Of a stretch of DNA of 62,131 bases, positions 1 through 7,743 are shown piece after piece (the stretch's first letter is position 1; every line of letters starts with the position of its first letter). Under the pieces are notes generated by a model. It made no database searches. It was not told where the DNA came from and was given only the letters and a program-made list of their open reading frames with translations. Origin of the DNA: Acidobacteriaceae bacterium. Lineage in GTDB: Bacteria; Acidobacteriota; Terriglobia; Terriglobales; Acidobacteriaceae. The position numbers and the translations under genes were made by a program. The stretch lies in the NCBI GenBank assembly GCA_027449545.1, contig DAIDLI010000213.1:1-62131 (forward strand), in the 5' to 3' direction.

Positions 1-1069
1 CAGCGAATCGGGATGCCTGGATTCGCCGTACGATTTCCGGGCCGATTTCGGAGAGGGGCAGAATGGCTTGCGCCAGACCGGCTTTGGCAACCAAGCCGGG
101 CATGCCCCATACGATGGAGGATTCTTCGTCCTGTGCGATGACCTGCGCTCCGATGTGGTTGAGCTGTGTGCAACCTCGCAAGCCGTCCTGGCCCATGCCC
201 GTGAGCATGACCGCGAGGACCCGGCCTGAGCAGGCCTGAGCGAGGGAGTGGAACAGCACGTCTACGGAGGGCCGGCAAAAGTTCTCCGGAGCAGCTTGAG
301 AGTTTGACAGATATAGCTTGCCGTCCGCTCGCACGAGTTCCATGTGGTAATCGCCCTGCGCGATCCAGACATGCCCCGGCAGCACTGCGGCTCCGTGGCG
401 CGCTTCCTGTACGGGCAGGAGGCAGGTCTGGTCGAGCCTCTCTGCCAGGGCGCGGGTGAACACCGGCGGCATGTGCTGAACGACTACGATGGGCACCGGA
501 AATTCCGCCGGGAGAGAGGGCAACACTTCGGAAAGTGCCTTGGGTCCGCCGGTCGAACAGCCGATAGCCACAATATCGATAGGGTGTTTGCCCGGCCATG
601 CAGCCGGCAGGGGCCGCTCCGCCGGGGTTCTGACAGGGAGCGGGAAATCTCCGGTGGGTTTTGAGCAAAGGGCGATCAGCTTCGGAATCAGGGTGCCCTT
701 GAGTTCGGCGATAGCCGCGTCGAAGTTGGACGCGCGCTGCGGCTTGGTCACGTAGTCGCTGGCGCCGAAGGAAAGGCATTCGATGGTTGCCGCCGCTCCC
801 TTGACCGTCAGGCTGCTGAACATCACCACGGGAAGGTCGGAACGCTGGGCGCGGATCTCCTTGAGGGTCTCCAGGCCATTCATGTAGGGCATTTCGAGAT
901 CGAGGGTCACTACGTCCGGCGCGCACCGCGGCAGCAGCGAGAGCGCGAGGGCGCCGTGGCTTGCAGTGCCTGCCAGTTCCAGCACGGGTTCAGATTGAAT
1001 GGCCTCCGACAGCAGGCGGCGCATCACCGCTGAGTCATCGACCACCAGTACACGGATTTTCTTAGGCAT
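1..1069 (-). CDS. cheB: CheB, chemotaxis protein-glutamate methylesterase (3' end beyond window)
   Basis: Demethylates and deamidates chemoreceptors when its receiver domain is phosphorylated by CheA. The translated stretch starts MPKKIRVLVVDDSAVMRRLL, a receiver domain with the acidic pair at 11–12 and the phospho-acceptor Asp near 57 (TLDLEMP). A linker leads to the CheB esterase domain with the catalytic Ser (IGCSTGGPKAL), His (VVQHMPP) and Asp (LTGMGQDG) all visible. About 356 codons are present and no stop is reached, so only the extreme C-terminus is missing. The ATG overlaps the end of the upstream cheY by 8 bases, so the two are probably translationally coupled in a cheA-cheW-cheY-cheB operon. 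Confidence 0.96.
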   Translation of the reverse strand, partial: MPKKIRVLVVDDSAVMRRLLSEAIQSEPVLELAGTASHGALALSLLPRCAPDVVTLDLEMPYMNGLETLKEIRAQRSDLPVVMFSSLTVKGAAATIECLSFGASDYVTKPQRASNFDAAIAELKGTLIPKLIALCSKPTGDFPLPVRTPAERPLPAAWPGKHPIDIVAIGCSTGGPKALSEVLPSLPAEFPVPIVVVQHMPPVFTRALAERLDQTCLLPVQEARHGAAVLPGHVWIAQGDYHMELVRADGKLYLSNSQAAPENFCRPSVDVLFHSLAQACSGRVLAVMLTGMGQDGLRGCTQLNHIGAQVIAQDEESSIVWGMPGLVAKAGLAQAILPLSEIGPEIVRRIQASRFA

Positions 1070-1436
1070 GGGAATCGAGGCCGAGAAGGGCGAGTTTGTC
1101 ATCCACCTGTCCGGTGGTGAACGGCTTCATCAGATAGTCTGTGGCTCCGGCGTCAATCGCGCTTTGGACCTCGTGCAGGCCGGTTTCCGTAGTCACCATC
1201 ATGATCCGCATCTGTGCGTGGGTCGGATTTTTGCGGACCTCTGTTACGAATTGCAGCCCATTCATCTCGGGCATGTTCCAGTCGACCAGGGCGAGATCCG
1301 CCGTGCCGGTCTGGGCAAGCACGTGCAGAGCCTCCACACCATGTTTCGCTTCCACGGTTTCAAATCCGCGCATTTGCAGGATGCGCCGCAACACCGCGCG
1401 CATCGTATTGGAATCGTCGACCACCAGTGCTTTCAT
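1062..1436 (-). CDS. cheY: CheY-like single-domain response regulator
   Basis: 124-residue stand-alone receiver domain that would carry the phosphoryl signal from CheA to the flagellar switch. The acidic pair is at 7–8 (VVDDS), the phospho-acceptor Asp at 52 (LVDWNMPEMNG), the conserved Thr near 83 and the Lys at 104 (LMKPF). There is no output domain, which fits CheY. It sits between cheW (31 bases upstream) and cheB (8-base overlap). A second CheY is encoded at 43910–44272; which of the two binds the motor cannot be told from the sequence. Confidence 0.95.
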   Translation of the reverse strand: MKALVVDDSNTMRAVLRRILQMRGFETVEAKHGVEALHVLAQTGTADLALVDWNMPEMNGLQFVTEVRKNPTHAQMRIMMVTTETGLHEVQSAIDAGATDYLMKPFTTGQVDDKLALLGLDSHA

Positions 1437-1467
1437 CCATCTCTCCTTTGCCGCGCGTGCGGATCCC

Positions 1468-1929
1468 TCAGTCTGCTTCGCGTTTGCTTAAGTGTCCGTC
1501 CGGAGCGGCGCTAATCTGGAGCGTCGCCGCAAGATCAAGGGCGTGCAGCAGGGCATGTTCCAGCTTGTACACTCCGCTGGTCGTTGTTCTCATGGAGCCT
1601 GTTATGGTTTCGGGAAGCGGCTCAAAGCTTTCAGGATCGACCTCCACGACTTCGCCAATCTCGTCTACGAGCAGACTGACTGCTCCTTCCGCGGCGCGGA
1701 CCACAATATTCATGGGCCGTGCGTCTTGCTCGCGCTCCCGGAGCCCGATGCGCCGGCGCAGGTCGATGGCCGTAACGATCTGGCCGCGGAGATTGATCAG
1801 ACCGGCAATGGAATCGGGCGCGGTGAGAACAGGGGTGGCATCCTGATACCGGATGACTTCCTGCACCCGTTCGACCTCGACCGCGAAGAGCAGGCGGTCC
1901 AAAACAAAAGTGCACATCTGGTGTGCCAT
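1468..1929 (-). CDS. cheW: CheW, chemotaxis coupling protein
   Basis: 153-residue CheW-domain protein that links CheA to chemoreceptors at the membrane array. The fold signature is visible as FAVEVERVQEVIRY near the start, the LINLRGQIVTAIDLRRRIGL stretch near 45–65, and the SLLVDEIGEVVEV strand near 85. Its length is normal for the family. The start codon overlaps the cheA stop codon by one base (TGATG), a sign of translational coupling. The preceding cheA already carries two CheW-like domains at its C-terminus, so the complex has three such modules encoded side by side. Confidence 0.95.
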   Translation of the reverse strand: MAHQMCTFVLDRLLFAVEVERVQEVIRYQDATPVLTAPDSIAGLINLRGQIVTAIDLRRRIGLREREQDARPMNIVVRAAEGAVSLLVDEIGEVVEVDPESFEPLPETITGSMRTTTSGVYKLEHALLHALDLAATLQISAAPDGHLSKREAD

Positions 1930-4163
1930 CAGCAGCTCCCTGCCTGTGCCGTTAGAAGTTCCGCTGTGTGGAACAGGCTGGCATCGATGATGCCTTCAAC
2001 GTCGAGCACATCGGTGACATGCTCTTCAATGACTGCGGAACCGGCGCAGAGGGCGGTCTTTCGGCTCGGGTCAACCACAATCTGCTGCTCAACGATGTCT
2101 ACGATGCGATCCACCAGGAGCGCATAACGGCGGTCGCCGCGCGAGACCACTGTGGCCTGCATAGTCGCGGCGGGCTCAGAGATGCGGGCCATGCCGAGCA
2201 ACTGGGCAACGGAGATCATGGGCATAATTTCGCCGCGGTACTGAATGACGGATTGGTTGCCGGACCACTCCATCGCGGAAGCCGGAAATTCTTCCAGGCG
2301 ATGGACTCTGTCCAGCGGGATCGCCACGCGGCGAGCTCCGCCGAGATCCGCAAGCAACCAGGATTCCAATTCCATGTCCATCTGGGTCTTTTCCACCACC
2401 GTTTCCGTGGTGCGCGTGCGTTGTTCTCCGACCACGCGGGCCTTCTGCGCCAATCCCATCACGTCCAGAATCAGGGCAACTCGTCCGTCGCCCATGATGG
2501 TGGCGCCGGCATAGCAGCTCAGACCGCGAAGGAGATTGCCAAGCGGCTTGACCACGATCTCTTCCGAGTCATTCACCTCGTCCACTACCAGGCCAAAGAC
2601 GTTGCTTTCGGTCTGGAGGACGACGATGGTGATGGCCTGGCCGTCCTCTTTGGTTTGGCGGGCAGCGGCGCCGAGTTCCTGGTCCAGGTAAACGATGGGC
2701 AAGAGGGTGCCGCGCAGACGGTAAACCGGGGTGTTGTGGATGTATTCGATGGCGTGTGCCGCTGCTTCTCCTTCGAGGCGGACGAGTTCCACCAGGCTGA
2801 CCTGCGGAATCGCGAAACGGTTCGAAGCGCTGGTAACGATCAGGGCGGGAATGATGGCCAGGGTGAGGGGTATTTTGATGGTGAGGGTGGTGCCCTGCCC
2901 CGGCGTGGATTGCAGATCGATAGTACCGCCGATTTTGGTGATGTTGGTCTTCACCACATCCATGCCGACCCCGCGGCCGGAGATGTTGGTGACTTGCTGG
3001 GCAGTGGAGAAGCCGGGCTGAAAGATCAGGCTGAGCAGTTCCCGCTCGCTCATGCGATCAGCCTCGCCCGGCTCAATCAGGCGGCGCTCCAGCGCCTTGC
3101 GCTTCACCGCGTCCAGATTTACCCCGGCGCCGTCGTCGCGGATTTCGATGTTGACTTTGCCGCCTTCGTGATACGCCCTGAGGGTGAGCTGGCCGGCGGG
3201 GTTCTTGCCGTTGCGCGAGCGCTGCTCGGGTGTTTCGATGCCGTGATCCACAGCATTGCGGATGACGTGGGTGAGCGGATCTTTGATGGCCTCGAGGATG
3301 GTGCGGTCCAGTTCCGTTTCGGCTCCCTCGGTGATCAGTTCCACTTCCTTGCCGCAGCCCCGGGCCAAGTCGCGCAACAGCCTGGGCAGCTTATGCCAGA
3401 TGGTGCCGATCGGCTGCATGCGCGTCTTCATGACGCTGCTCTGCAACTCCGAGGTGATGTGACTCAAGCGCTGTGCTGCTCCCGTGAGTGCGGGTTCAGT
3501 CTGCACCGAGGTGAGCTGCATGATCTGGTTGCGGGCGAGCACCAATTCGCCGACCAGGTTCATTAGCTTATCGAGCAGCGTGACATCCACGCGGATGGTA
3601 TTGCCCAACGCATCCCCCCCAAGATCCTTCTGCTCGCGTGCCGTTTCGGTCTTCACGGATGCGGGAGGGGCCGTCTCCGGCGGCGGGTCCTGTGCGGGCG
3701 TCAGGGCAGCGGCGGCCATCGACTGATTGGCGGCAGGAAGGTCGGTGCTTGGAGCGGCAGGCTCGGAAGATGTGTGCTGCGGGTCCAGCAGTGAAGTGAG
3801 CAGTCTGATCAGGGCAGAAAAATCGCCATCGCCTTCCGACCCGGACGCTGCAATCGCGCCCAAGACCTGCCGGAGGCTGTCGGACATGGCCAGCAGCGCA
3901 GTGGTGCTTTCCGGCGTAAGCCGCATCTCGCCATCGCGCATTCTGCACAGGAGCGTCTCGCCCACGTGAGAGATGGAAACAAGCTTGTCCAGGCCGAGAA
4001 CGCCGCTCGTTCCCTTGATGGTGTGAATGCCGCGAAAGATGCCATCGAGCAAGGTCCGCGAGGACGGGTCCTTTTCCAGTTCGACCATATCGCGGTCGAA
4101 CTGGTCGAGCACCTCATTTGCCTCAATCAGAAATTCAGAGAATATCTCGTCAAGCTCTTCCAT
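1929..4163 (-). CDS. cheA: CheA, chemotaxis histidine kinase with two CheW-like domains
   Basis: Cytoplasmic kinase of the chemotaxis array, 744 residues from the ATG chosen here. Order: HPt domain with the phosphorylated His at 47 (GIHTIKG), an Ala/Pro-rich linker (about 125–185) in place of a recognisable P2 domain, P3 dimerisation helices from about 190 (LLDKLMNLVGELV), the ATPase domain with the N box near 300–308 (IRNAVDHGIE) and G boxes at 343–347 and 397–401, then two CheW-like domains (about 440–575 and 595–740). The reading frame stays open up to 4373, but that extension lacks homology-like character and would run over two promoter motifs and a divergent gene, so the start at MEELDEIF is preferred. 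A sigma-28 motif lies 68–96 bases upstream. Confidence 0.95.
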   Translation of the reverse strand: MEELDEIFSEFLIEANEVLDQFDRDMVELEKDPSSRTLLDGIFRGIHTIKGTSGVLGLDKLVSISHVGETLLCRMRDGEMRLTPESTTALLAMSDSLRQVLGAIAASGSEGDGDFSALIRLLTSLLDPQHTSSEPAAPSTDLPAANQSMAAAALTPAQDPPPETAPPASVKTETAREQKDLGGDALGNTIRVDVTLLDKLMNLVGELVLARNQIMQLTSVQTEPALTGAAQRLSHITSELQSSVMKTRMQPIGTIWHKLPRLLRDLARGCGKEVELITEGAETELDRTILEAIKDPLTHVIRNAVDHGIETPEQRSRNGKNPAGQLTLRAYHEGGKVNIEIRDDGAGVNLDAVKRKALERRLIEPGEADRMSERELLSLIFQPGFSTAQQVTNISGRGVGMDVVKTNITKIGGTIDLQSTPGQGTTLTIKIPLTLAIIPALIVTSASNRFAIPQVSLVELVRLEGEAAAHAIEYIHNTPVYRLRGTLLPIVYLDQELGAAARQTKEDGQAITIVVLQTESNVFGLVVDEVNDSEEIVVKPLGNLLRGLSCYAGATIMGDGRVALILDVMGLAQKARVVGEQRTRTTETVVEKTQMDMELESWLLADLGGARRVAIPLDRVHRLEEFPASAMEWSGNQSVIQYRGEIMPMISVAQLLGMARISEPAATMQATVVSRGDRRYALLVDRIVDIVEQQIVVDPSRKTALCAGSAVIEEHVTDVLDVEGIIDASLFHTAELLTAQAGSC

Positions 4164-4230
4164 GGCGGTCTCGGCGGAGAAGCGGCGGTCCAAGCGGGAC
4201 TGGAGCGCGCCTTGCTTCGTGCGGATCCGA

Positions 4231-4259
4231 CTATCGGCAGATTCGCCGCACTCATTCAA
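4231..4259 (-). promoter_or_regulatory. Sigma-28 (FliA)-type promoter for cheA
   Basis: On the minus strand TTGAAT (4259–4254), a 15-base spacer and GCCGATAG (4238–4231). The same arrangement occurs before six other genes in the window. Expected transcription start is near 4223, giving a leader of about 60 bases to the ATG at 4163. Confidence 0.7.
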
Positions 4260-4302
4260 CCGGGCCTGCCATGAGAGAAGTTCTGACCGGGCTCCCGGCA
4301 GT

Positions 4303-4331
4303 TTGAACAAAAGCGGGCATGCTGCCGATAG
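4303..4331 (+). promoter_or_regulatory. Sigma-28-type promoter for the TonB-like/EAL-HDOD pair
   Basis: TTGAAC (4303–4308), 15 bases, GCCGATAG (4324–4331). It points away from the cheA promoter; the two -35 elements are 43 bases apart. The next start codon is at 4368, preceded by a GAGG ribosome-binding sequence. Confidence 0.65.
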
Positions 4332-4367
4332 GAAGCCGACACACCACCCCCTTGTGAGGTATCGCTT

Positions 4368-4724
4368 ATGCACACGATCGACGTTATGGCCAGAAGGCCT
4401 GCCAGAATCCGCAGGAATGCAACCCTATCCACATTGGCATGCGCTTGTCTGCTCGCCTTGGGAACCATGCTGCACGCCGAGGGCCGGAGCGTGACCCACA
4501 AGGTGCCGCCCGCGTTTCCAGCCATCGCCATGACGCTGCATCTCGGGGGTGTGGTGAAGGTCCGCGCCACCGTGAATCCGGCGGGCGATGTCATCGAAGC
4601 GAAGGCGGAAGGCGGAAACAAGCTCTTCGCGCAGCCCGCCGAAGACGCTGTAAAGAAGTGGAAGTTTGAGCCAGGCAGCGCTCAGACCATCGAACAAGTT
4701 GAAGTAGTTTTCGACGCCAATTAG
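4368..4724 (+). CDS. Small exported TonB C-terminal-domain-like protein
   Basis: 118 residues: a basic N-terminus and a hydrophobic stretch (about 18–37, LSTLACACLLALGTMLHA) that looks like a signal peptide or anchor, followed by a TonB C-terminal-type fold (KVRATVNPAGDVIEAKAEGGNK, and VKKWKFEP near the end). The proline-rich spacer of true TonB is missing, so it probably does not energise an outer membrane receptor; many short proteins of this sort in acidobacteria have no assigned role. GAGG precedes the ATG at a normal distance. It is followed after 19 bases by the EAL-HDOD gene and appears to share its sigma-28 promoter, which ties it to motility by expression. Function is not established. 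Confidence 0.75.
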   Translation: MHTIDVMARRPARIRRNATLSTLACACLLALGTMLHAEGRSVTHKVPPAFPAIAMTLHLGGVVKVRATVNPAGDVIEAKAEGGNKLFAQPAEDAVKKWKFEPGSAQTIEQVEVVFDAN

Positions 4725-4743
4725 CCACTGGAGCATTTCATCC

Positions 4744-6045
4744 GTGGACTCGATTCTCAACAACGACTCCTCTGTGCCGCGCCCGGCCCCCAACCGCTTC
4801 CTGGCGCGTCAGCCTATTCTCGACCGCCGGCAACGCATTCTCGGTTACGAAATCCTATTTCGCGCCGGCTGGATGAACAGCTTTTCCGGCGATGGCGACG
4901 ACGCAACCCGGCAGATTCTGGATAACCTGTTTGTCGCGGGAGTGGACTCGGTGTGCGGACGCAAGCTCGCGTTTGTGAACTGCACGCGCGAGTCGCTCCT
5001 GAGCGGCCTCGTAACACTGCTCCCCGTCCAGTCAACCGTGCTGGAAATCCTGGAAACCGTGGAACCGGACGACGAAATCGTCGCAGCGTGCCGGGCCCTC
5101 AAGGCCAAGGGGTACCGTATTGCGCTCGACGATTTCGTCATGCGCGACTCCATGGCCGAGCTGGTCAAGCTTGCTGATTACATCAAAATTGACGTGCGCA
5201 ACACGGATTCCGCGGAGCGGAATTTGATCTGCCAGAATCTGCGAAACAGCGGAGTTTCGCTGCTCGCAGAAAAGGTCGAGACCGAAGCTGAGTTCCGGGC
5301 AGTCAGCTCGGAGGGGTTTACCGCATTTCAGGGATATTTCTTCTGTTCCCCGGTGATGATTGCCCGGCACGAGATTCCTCCCAACCGGCTCAATGCCCTG
5401 AAGCTTCTGTGCGCGGTCAGCCGGTCACCGCTCGATCTCGACGAGTTGGAAGTCGCCGTCAAATCGGATCCTGCGCTCTGCTACCGTCTCCTGCAACTGG
5501 CGAATTCGCCTCTCTATCCAATTCACGGCCGCATTCGCAATGTGAGAAGCGCAGCAGTTCTTCTTGGCGAGCGCGAGATCCGAAAGTTGGCCATTGTCGC
5601 GCTTGCCACCTCGTTCGGGAGCGAGTCTGCGGATGCGCTGCTGCATCTGTGTCTTCAGCGAGCGCGATTCTGCGAGCTGATCGCGCCAACCCTCAATCTG
5701 AGCGAATCCGAGCAGTATATGCTCGGACTGTTGTCGGCAGCGGATGCCTTTCTAGCGCTGCCAATGGCCACCATTGTCGACCGGCTGCCCCTGCGCGGGG
5801 CGATCCGATCGGCTCTGCTGGGCATGAACAACCCGGAGGCCCGCGCTCTCTGGCTGGCACGGCGCTTTGAGACGGGGGACTGGGAGAGCGTGGCGGATCG
5901 GGACTTCCTCGCCTATTTGGACTACCCGGAACTGGCCGGCGCCTACTCGGAATCAGTGCGATGGACCGAGTCTGCACTCTCCCGCACTCCGTCTTCGGCC
6001 CGTACTGCGATGGCGCCTTCAGACCTTTGTTCCTGTCCAACCTAA
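4744..6045 (+). CDS. EAL-HDOD (YuxH-type) signalling protein
   Basis: 433 residues with a GTG start. The N-terminal half is a c-di-GMP phosphodiesterase-like EAL domain: YEILFRAG stands where ExL is expected, then NCT near 79, LEILE near 101, ALDDFV near 127, YIKID near 146 and AEKVET near 179. AEKVET and DDFV depart from the usual AEGVET and DDFG, so catalysis is uncertain. The C-terminal half is an HDOD domain (LDELEVAVKSDPALCYRLLQLANSPLY, AAVLLGEREIRKLAIVAL). Proteins of this build act in c-di-GMP-linked control of motility. It follows the TonB-like gene and seems to be under the same FliA-type promoter. Confidence 0.9.
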   Translation: MDSILNNDSSVPRPAPNRFLARQPILDRRQRILGYEILFRAGWMNSFSGDGDDATRQILDNLFVAGVDSVCGRKLAFVNCTRESLLSGLVTLLPVQSTVLEILETVEPDDEIVAACRALKAKGYRIALDDFVMRDSMAELVKLADYIKIDVRNTDSAERNLICQNLRNSGVSLLAEKVETEAEFRAVSSEGFTAFQGYFFCSPVMIARHEIPPNRLNALKLLCAVSRSPLDLDELEVAVKSDPALCYRLLQLANSPLYPIHGRIRNVRSAAVLLGEREIRKLAIVALATSFGSESADALLHLCLQRARFCELIAPTLNLSESEQYMLGLLSAADAFLALPMATIVDRLPLRGAIRSALLGMNNPEARALWLARRFETGDWESVADRDFLAYLDYPELAGAYSESVRWTESALSRTPSSARTAMAPSDLCSCPT

Positions 6046-6098
6046 AGCAAAATTCTGGCGCGCATGGGGGCGGGAGTTACCTCGACAGGTCACAATCA

Positions 6099-6115
6099 TG
6101 GACTCCTAGAGTCCA
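6099..6115. promoter_or_regulatory. Inverted repeat TGGACTC-N3-GAGTCCA (operator-like, copy 1)
   Basis: Perfect 7-base arms (6099–6105, 6109–6115) downstream of the EAL-HDOD gene. A second copy with the same half-site lies 96 bases further on. Looks like a binding site for a dimeric repressor; the regulator is unknown. Confidence 0.5.
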
Positions 6116-6192
6116 ATTTGCGAGCTAACTCGGGCTATAAAGGAATGCCGCATCCTGTAAATCAGTGCTGGAGTGATCGCAGAAAAGAGCTA

Positions 6193-6213
6193 ATTGGACT
6201 ATAAGAGTCCAAT
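6193..6213. promoter_or_regulatory. Inverted repeat with half-site ATTGGACT (operator-like, copy 2)
   Basis: Perfect 8-base arms ATTGGACT and AGTCCAAT around 5 bases. It runs into a weak promoter-like pair (TTGGAC, 18 bases, TATTAA at 6218–6223), so a protein bound here could block transcription towards 6258. Both copies fit TGGACT-N5-AGTCCA. Confidence 0.5.
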
Positions 6214-6257
6214 CCGGTATTAAAGTAACTCAGTCGCGCATAAGCTGGAGCTGTGCC

Positions 6258-6527
6258 ATGCCGAATTTTATCGATAGCTCGAAGATGGACCTCTGGCTTC
6301 TGGTCCTGCCGTCCATCGTGGGGATGGTTCTTAGTATTTGTCGCGTGGATGAGCACATCTCAAGACCTGCACAGAAGCGGAGTTCGCCGCGCTTCTGTGA
6401 GATCGGGTCCGATGATCAGGCGAGGATCTCGGACCCCGGAGGGGCCGCATGGACTGAGCGACCGAGTGCAACTGCCCGCGCGGAACAGCAGGAATCATGC
6501 TCTGCAAGCGCGGCTGAGCACGCCTAG
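6258..6527 (+). CDS. Doubtful small ORF, hypothetical
   Basis: 89 residues. The first part has a hydrophobic segment (MDLWLLVLPSIVGMVLSICRV, residues about 10–30) that could span the membrane; the rest is polar, low in structure and unlike any family I know. A GGAG lies 11 bases before the ATG, and the region upstream carries the paired TGGACT operators and a weak promoter-like pair, which is the main reason to keep it. It overlaps the 3' end of pilZ by 4 bases, tail to tail. It may be a real small membrane protein or a chance frame. Confidence 0.35.
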   Translation: MPNFIDSSKMDLWLLVLPSIVGMVLSICRVDEHISRPAQKRSSPRFCEIGSDDQARISDPGGAAWTERPSATARAEQQESCSASAAEHA

Positions 6528-6877
6528 CCGGGGCTCTTGCGGATCGCATTCCCAGAAGATGAAGTCCTTTGGATTCGCTTGATTAGGTCCGTCACGCGAT
6601 CCCGCTCCCAGGGCGAATCGAAAGAAAATGTGAAGGCCGTTTCGCCTTGGTCGATGTATTTTACCCGTGCATGTAGTTCGAGGCACTTGCGATCACTGTG
6701 GATCATTAAGAGCCCTCTGTCGCCGATCGCGAGCTTTCCGTTCAAGATTGCGCGCACTCCGTTACAACTGATATCGCGGCTGACGCCCTGGAGCTTTACG
6801 CCGCCACAGGTAAACTCGAGGGCGAGCCGTGCCTCCACGCGGTAGGGACGAAAATGGAATGGACGTGCTTCGGGCAA
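6524..6877 (-). CDS. PilZ-domain protein (c-di-GMP receptor)
   Basis: 117 residues, a single PilZ domain. The RxxxR motif is at 13–17 (RVEAR) and the DxSxxG motif follows 17–20 residues later (DISCNG), the two elements that bind c-di-GMP. Start is a TTG with AGGAG five bases upstream. PilZ proteins in flagellar loci commonly act on motor output (YcgR-like), but this one lacks a YcgR N-terminal domain, so the partner is unknown. A FliA-type promoter lies 35–63 bases upstream, placing it in the late flagellar set together with the EAL-HDOD gene. Confidence 0.88.
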   Translation of the reverse strand: MPEARPFHFRPYRVEARLALEFTCGGVKLQGVSRDISCNGVRAILNGKLAIGDRGLLMIHSDRKCLELHARVKYIDQGETAFTFSFDSPWERDRVTDLIKRIQRTSSSGNAIRKSPG

Positions 6878-6911
6878 GATAACTCCTGAAGGTTATTCTC
6901 CTGTCAAGTTA

Positions 6912-6940
6912 CTATCGGCATATGATGTCCCCACGTTTTA
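6912..6940 (-). promoter_or_regulatory. Sigma-28-type promoter for pilZ
   Basis: Minus strand: TAAAAC (6940–6935), 15 bases, GCCGATAG (6919–6912). The -35 is closer to the enterobacterial TAAA form than the TTGAAN seen at the other sites; the -10 is identical. Confidence 0.6.
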
Positions 6941-6995
6941 GAAGGAGAGATTAGGTACTCGACTTCTGTTGCAAATGTGTAGTAGCGTTTTAGAA
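6934..6995. repeat. Direct repeat CGTTTTAGAA, two copies 52 bases apart
   Basis: Copies at 6934–6943 and 6986–6995, between the divergent pilZ and response-regulator genes; the spacing is about five helical turns. The first copy overlaps the pilZ -35 element. Possible binding sites for the OmpR-type regulator encoded next, but chance cannot be excluded. Confidence 0.35.
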
Positions 6996-7047
6996 AAGCT
7001 TACCCCCCAAATTGATGAAAGTAGCCGAAGCTGGCGTTTGTTGCCTC

Positions 7048-7743
7048 ATGAGCACCTTGGGATGGAAGTTGCTGGTCGTTGAAGATGATATCCCCCTGGG
7101 CAAGTTTTTGAGCCGCGAACTGGGACGGAAGGATTTTGAAGTCACGGTTGCCGCGGATGGAAAGCTTGCGTGCGCGCAGATGGATTCGGTGGTCTACGAC
7201 CTCTGCCTGATGGATCTGAACCTGCCCGATCTCGACGGCAGGGATCTTTTGAAGAGAGTGCGGTCCGTTCATCCGGACGTTCCTGTGATGATCCTGAGTG
7301 GGCGCAACCGCACCCAGGACCTGGTACAGGCCCTGGAGGACGGCGCAGACGATTTTCTAGCCAAGCCGTTTTCCTTTCAGGAACTGGTGGCGCGTCTTCG
7401 CTGCCTCATGCGCCGCAATGCAAATCCGCAGCCTCCCCGTGGATTTCGCATCCCCGATCTGACGGTGATCCCGGAGGAGTATGCAGTTTTTCGCGGGCAG
7501 CGAAGAATCGAGCTCACGCCGCGGGAGTTCGGCATCCTGCAATATCTGATAAATAACCTGGGAAGGGTTGTTTCGCGCCAGATGCTGATGGAGGAGGTCT
7601 GGCACACGCCGTATGACACCTCTACCAATATTGTTGATGTCTACATGAAATATCTGCGCGACAAGATCGACGGCGGAGAGGAGCGCAAGCTCATCTGTAC
7701 CGTCCGTGGGGTCGGGTATCGGTTGCGTTATGAAGAGCAGTGA
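7048..7743 (+). CDS. OmpR/PhoB-family response regulator
   Basis: 231 residues: receiver domain (acidic residues VVEDD at about 10–12, phospho-acceptor in LMDLNLPD near 55, Lys in LAKPF near 105) and a winged-helix DNA-binding domain (LTPREFGILQYLINN, then VDVYMKYLRDKID and CTVRGVGYRL). The start chosen, MSTLGWKLLVVEDD, leaves a normal-length N-terminus; an ATG at 7015 or TTG at 7012 would add 11–12 residues, and no start has a convincing ribosome-binding sequence. The next gene overlaps by 14 bases and encodes a degenerate kinase-like protein. Target genes are unknown; its place between chemotaxis and flagellar genes suggests motility or surface control. Confidence 0.9.
   Translation: MSTLGWKLLVVEDDIPLGKFLSRELGRKDFEVTVAADGKLACAQMDSVVYDLCLMDLNLPDLDGRDLLKRVRSVHPDVPVMILSGRNRTQDLVQALEDGADDFLAKPFSFQELVARLRCLMRRNANPQPPRGFRIPDLTVIPEEYAVFRGQRRIELTPREFGILQYLINNLGRVVSRQMLMEEVWHTPYDTSTNIVDVYMKYLRDKIDGGEERKLICTVRGVGYRLRYEEQ

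Noticed and set aside
564..590. GCCGATAG and TCGATAG strings within cheB
   Set aside because: They lie inside conserved coding sequence for the esterase active-site region and have no -35 partner at 15 bases.
1968..3566. A 532-codon open frame on the plus strand opposite cheA
   Set aside because: Composition is like a shadow frame (His/Gly/Asp/Leu/Arg-rich), with no motif; cheA on the other strand is intact.
4164..4373. The 70-codon upstream extension of cheA
   Set aside because: It would overlap two promoter motifs and the start of a divergent gene, and contains no HPt-related sequence.
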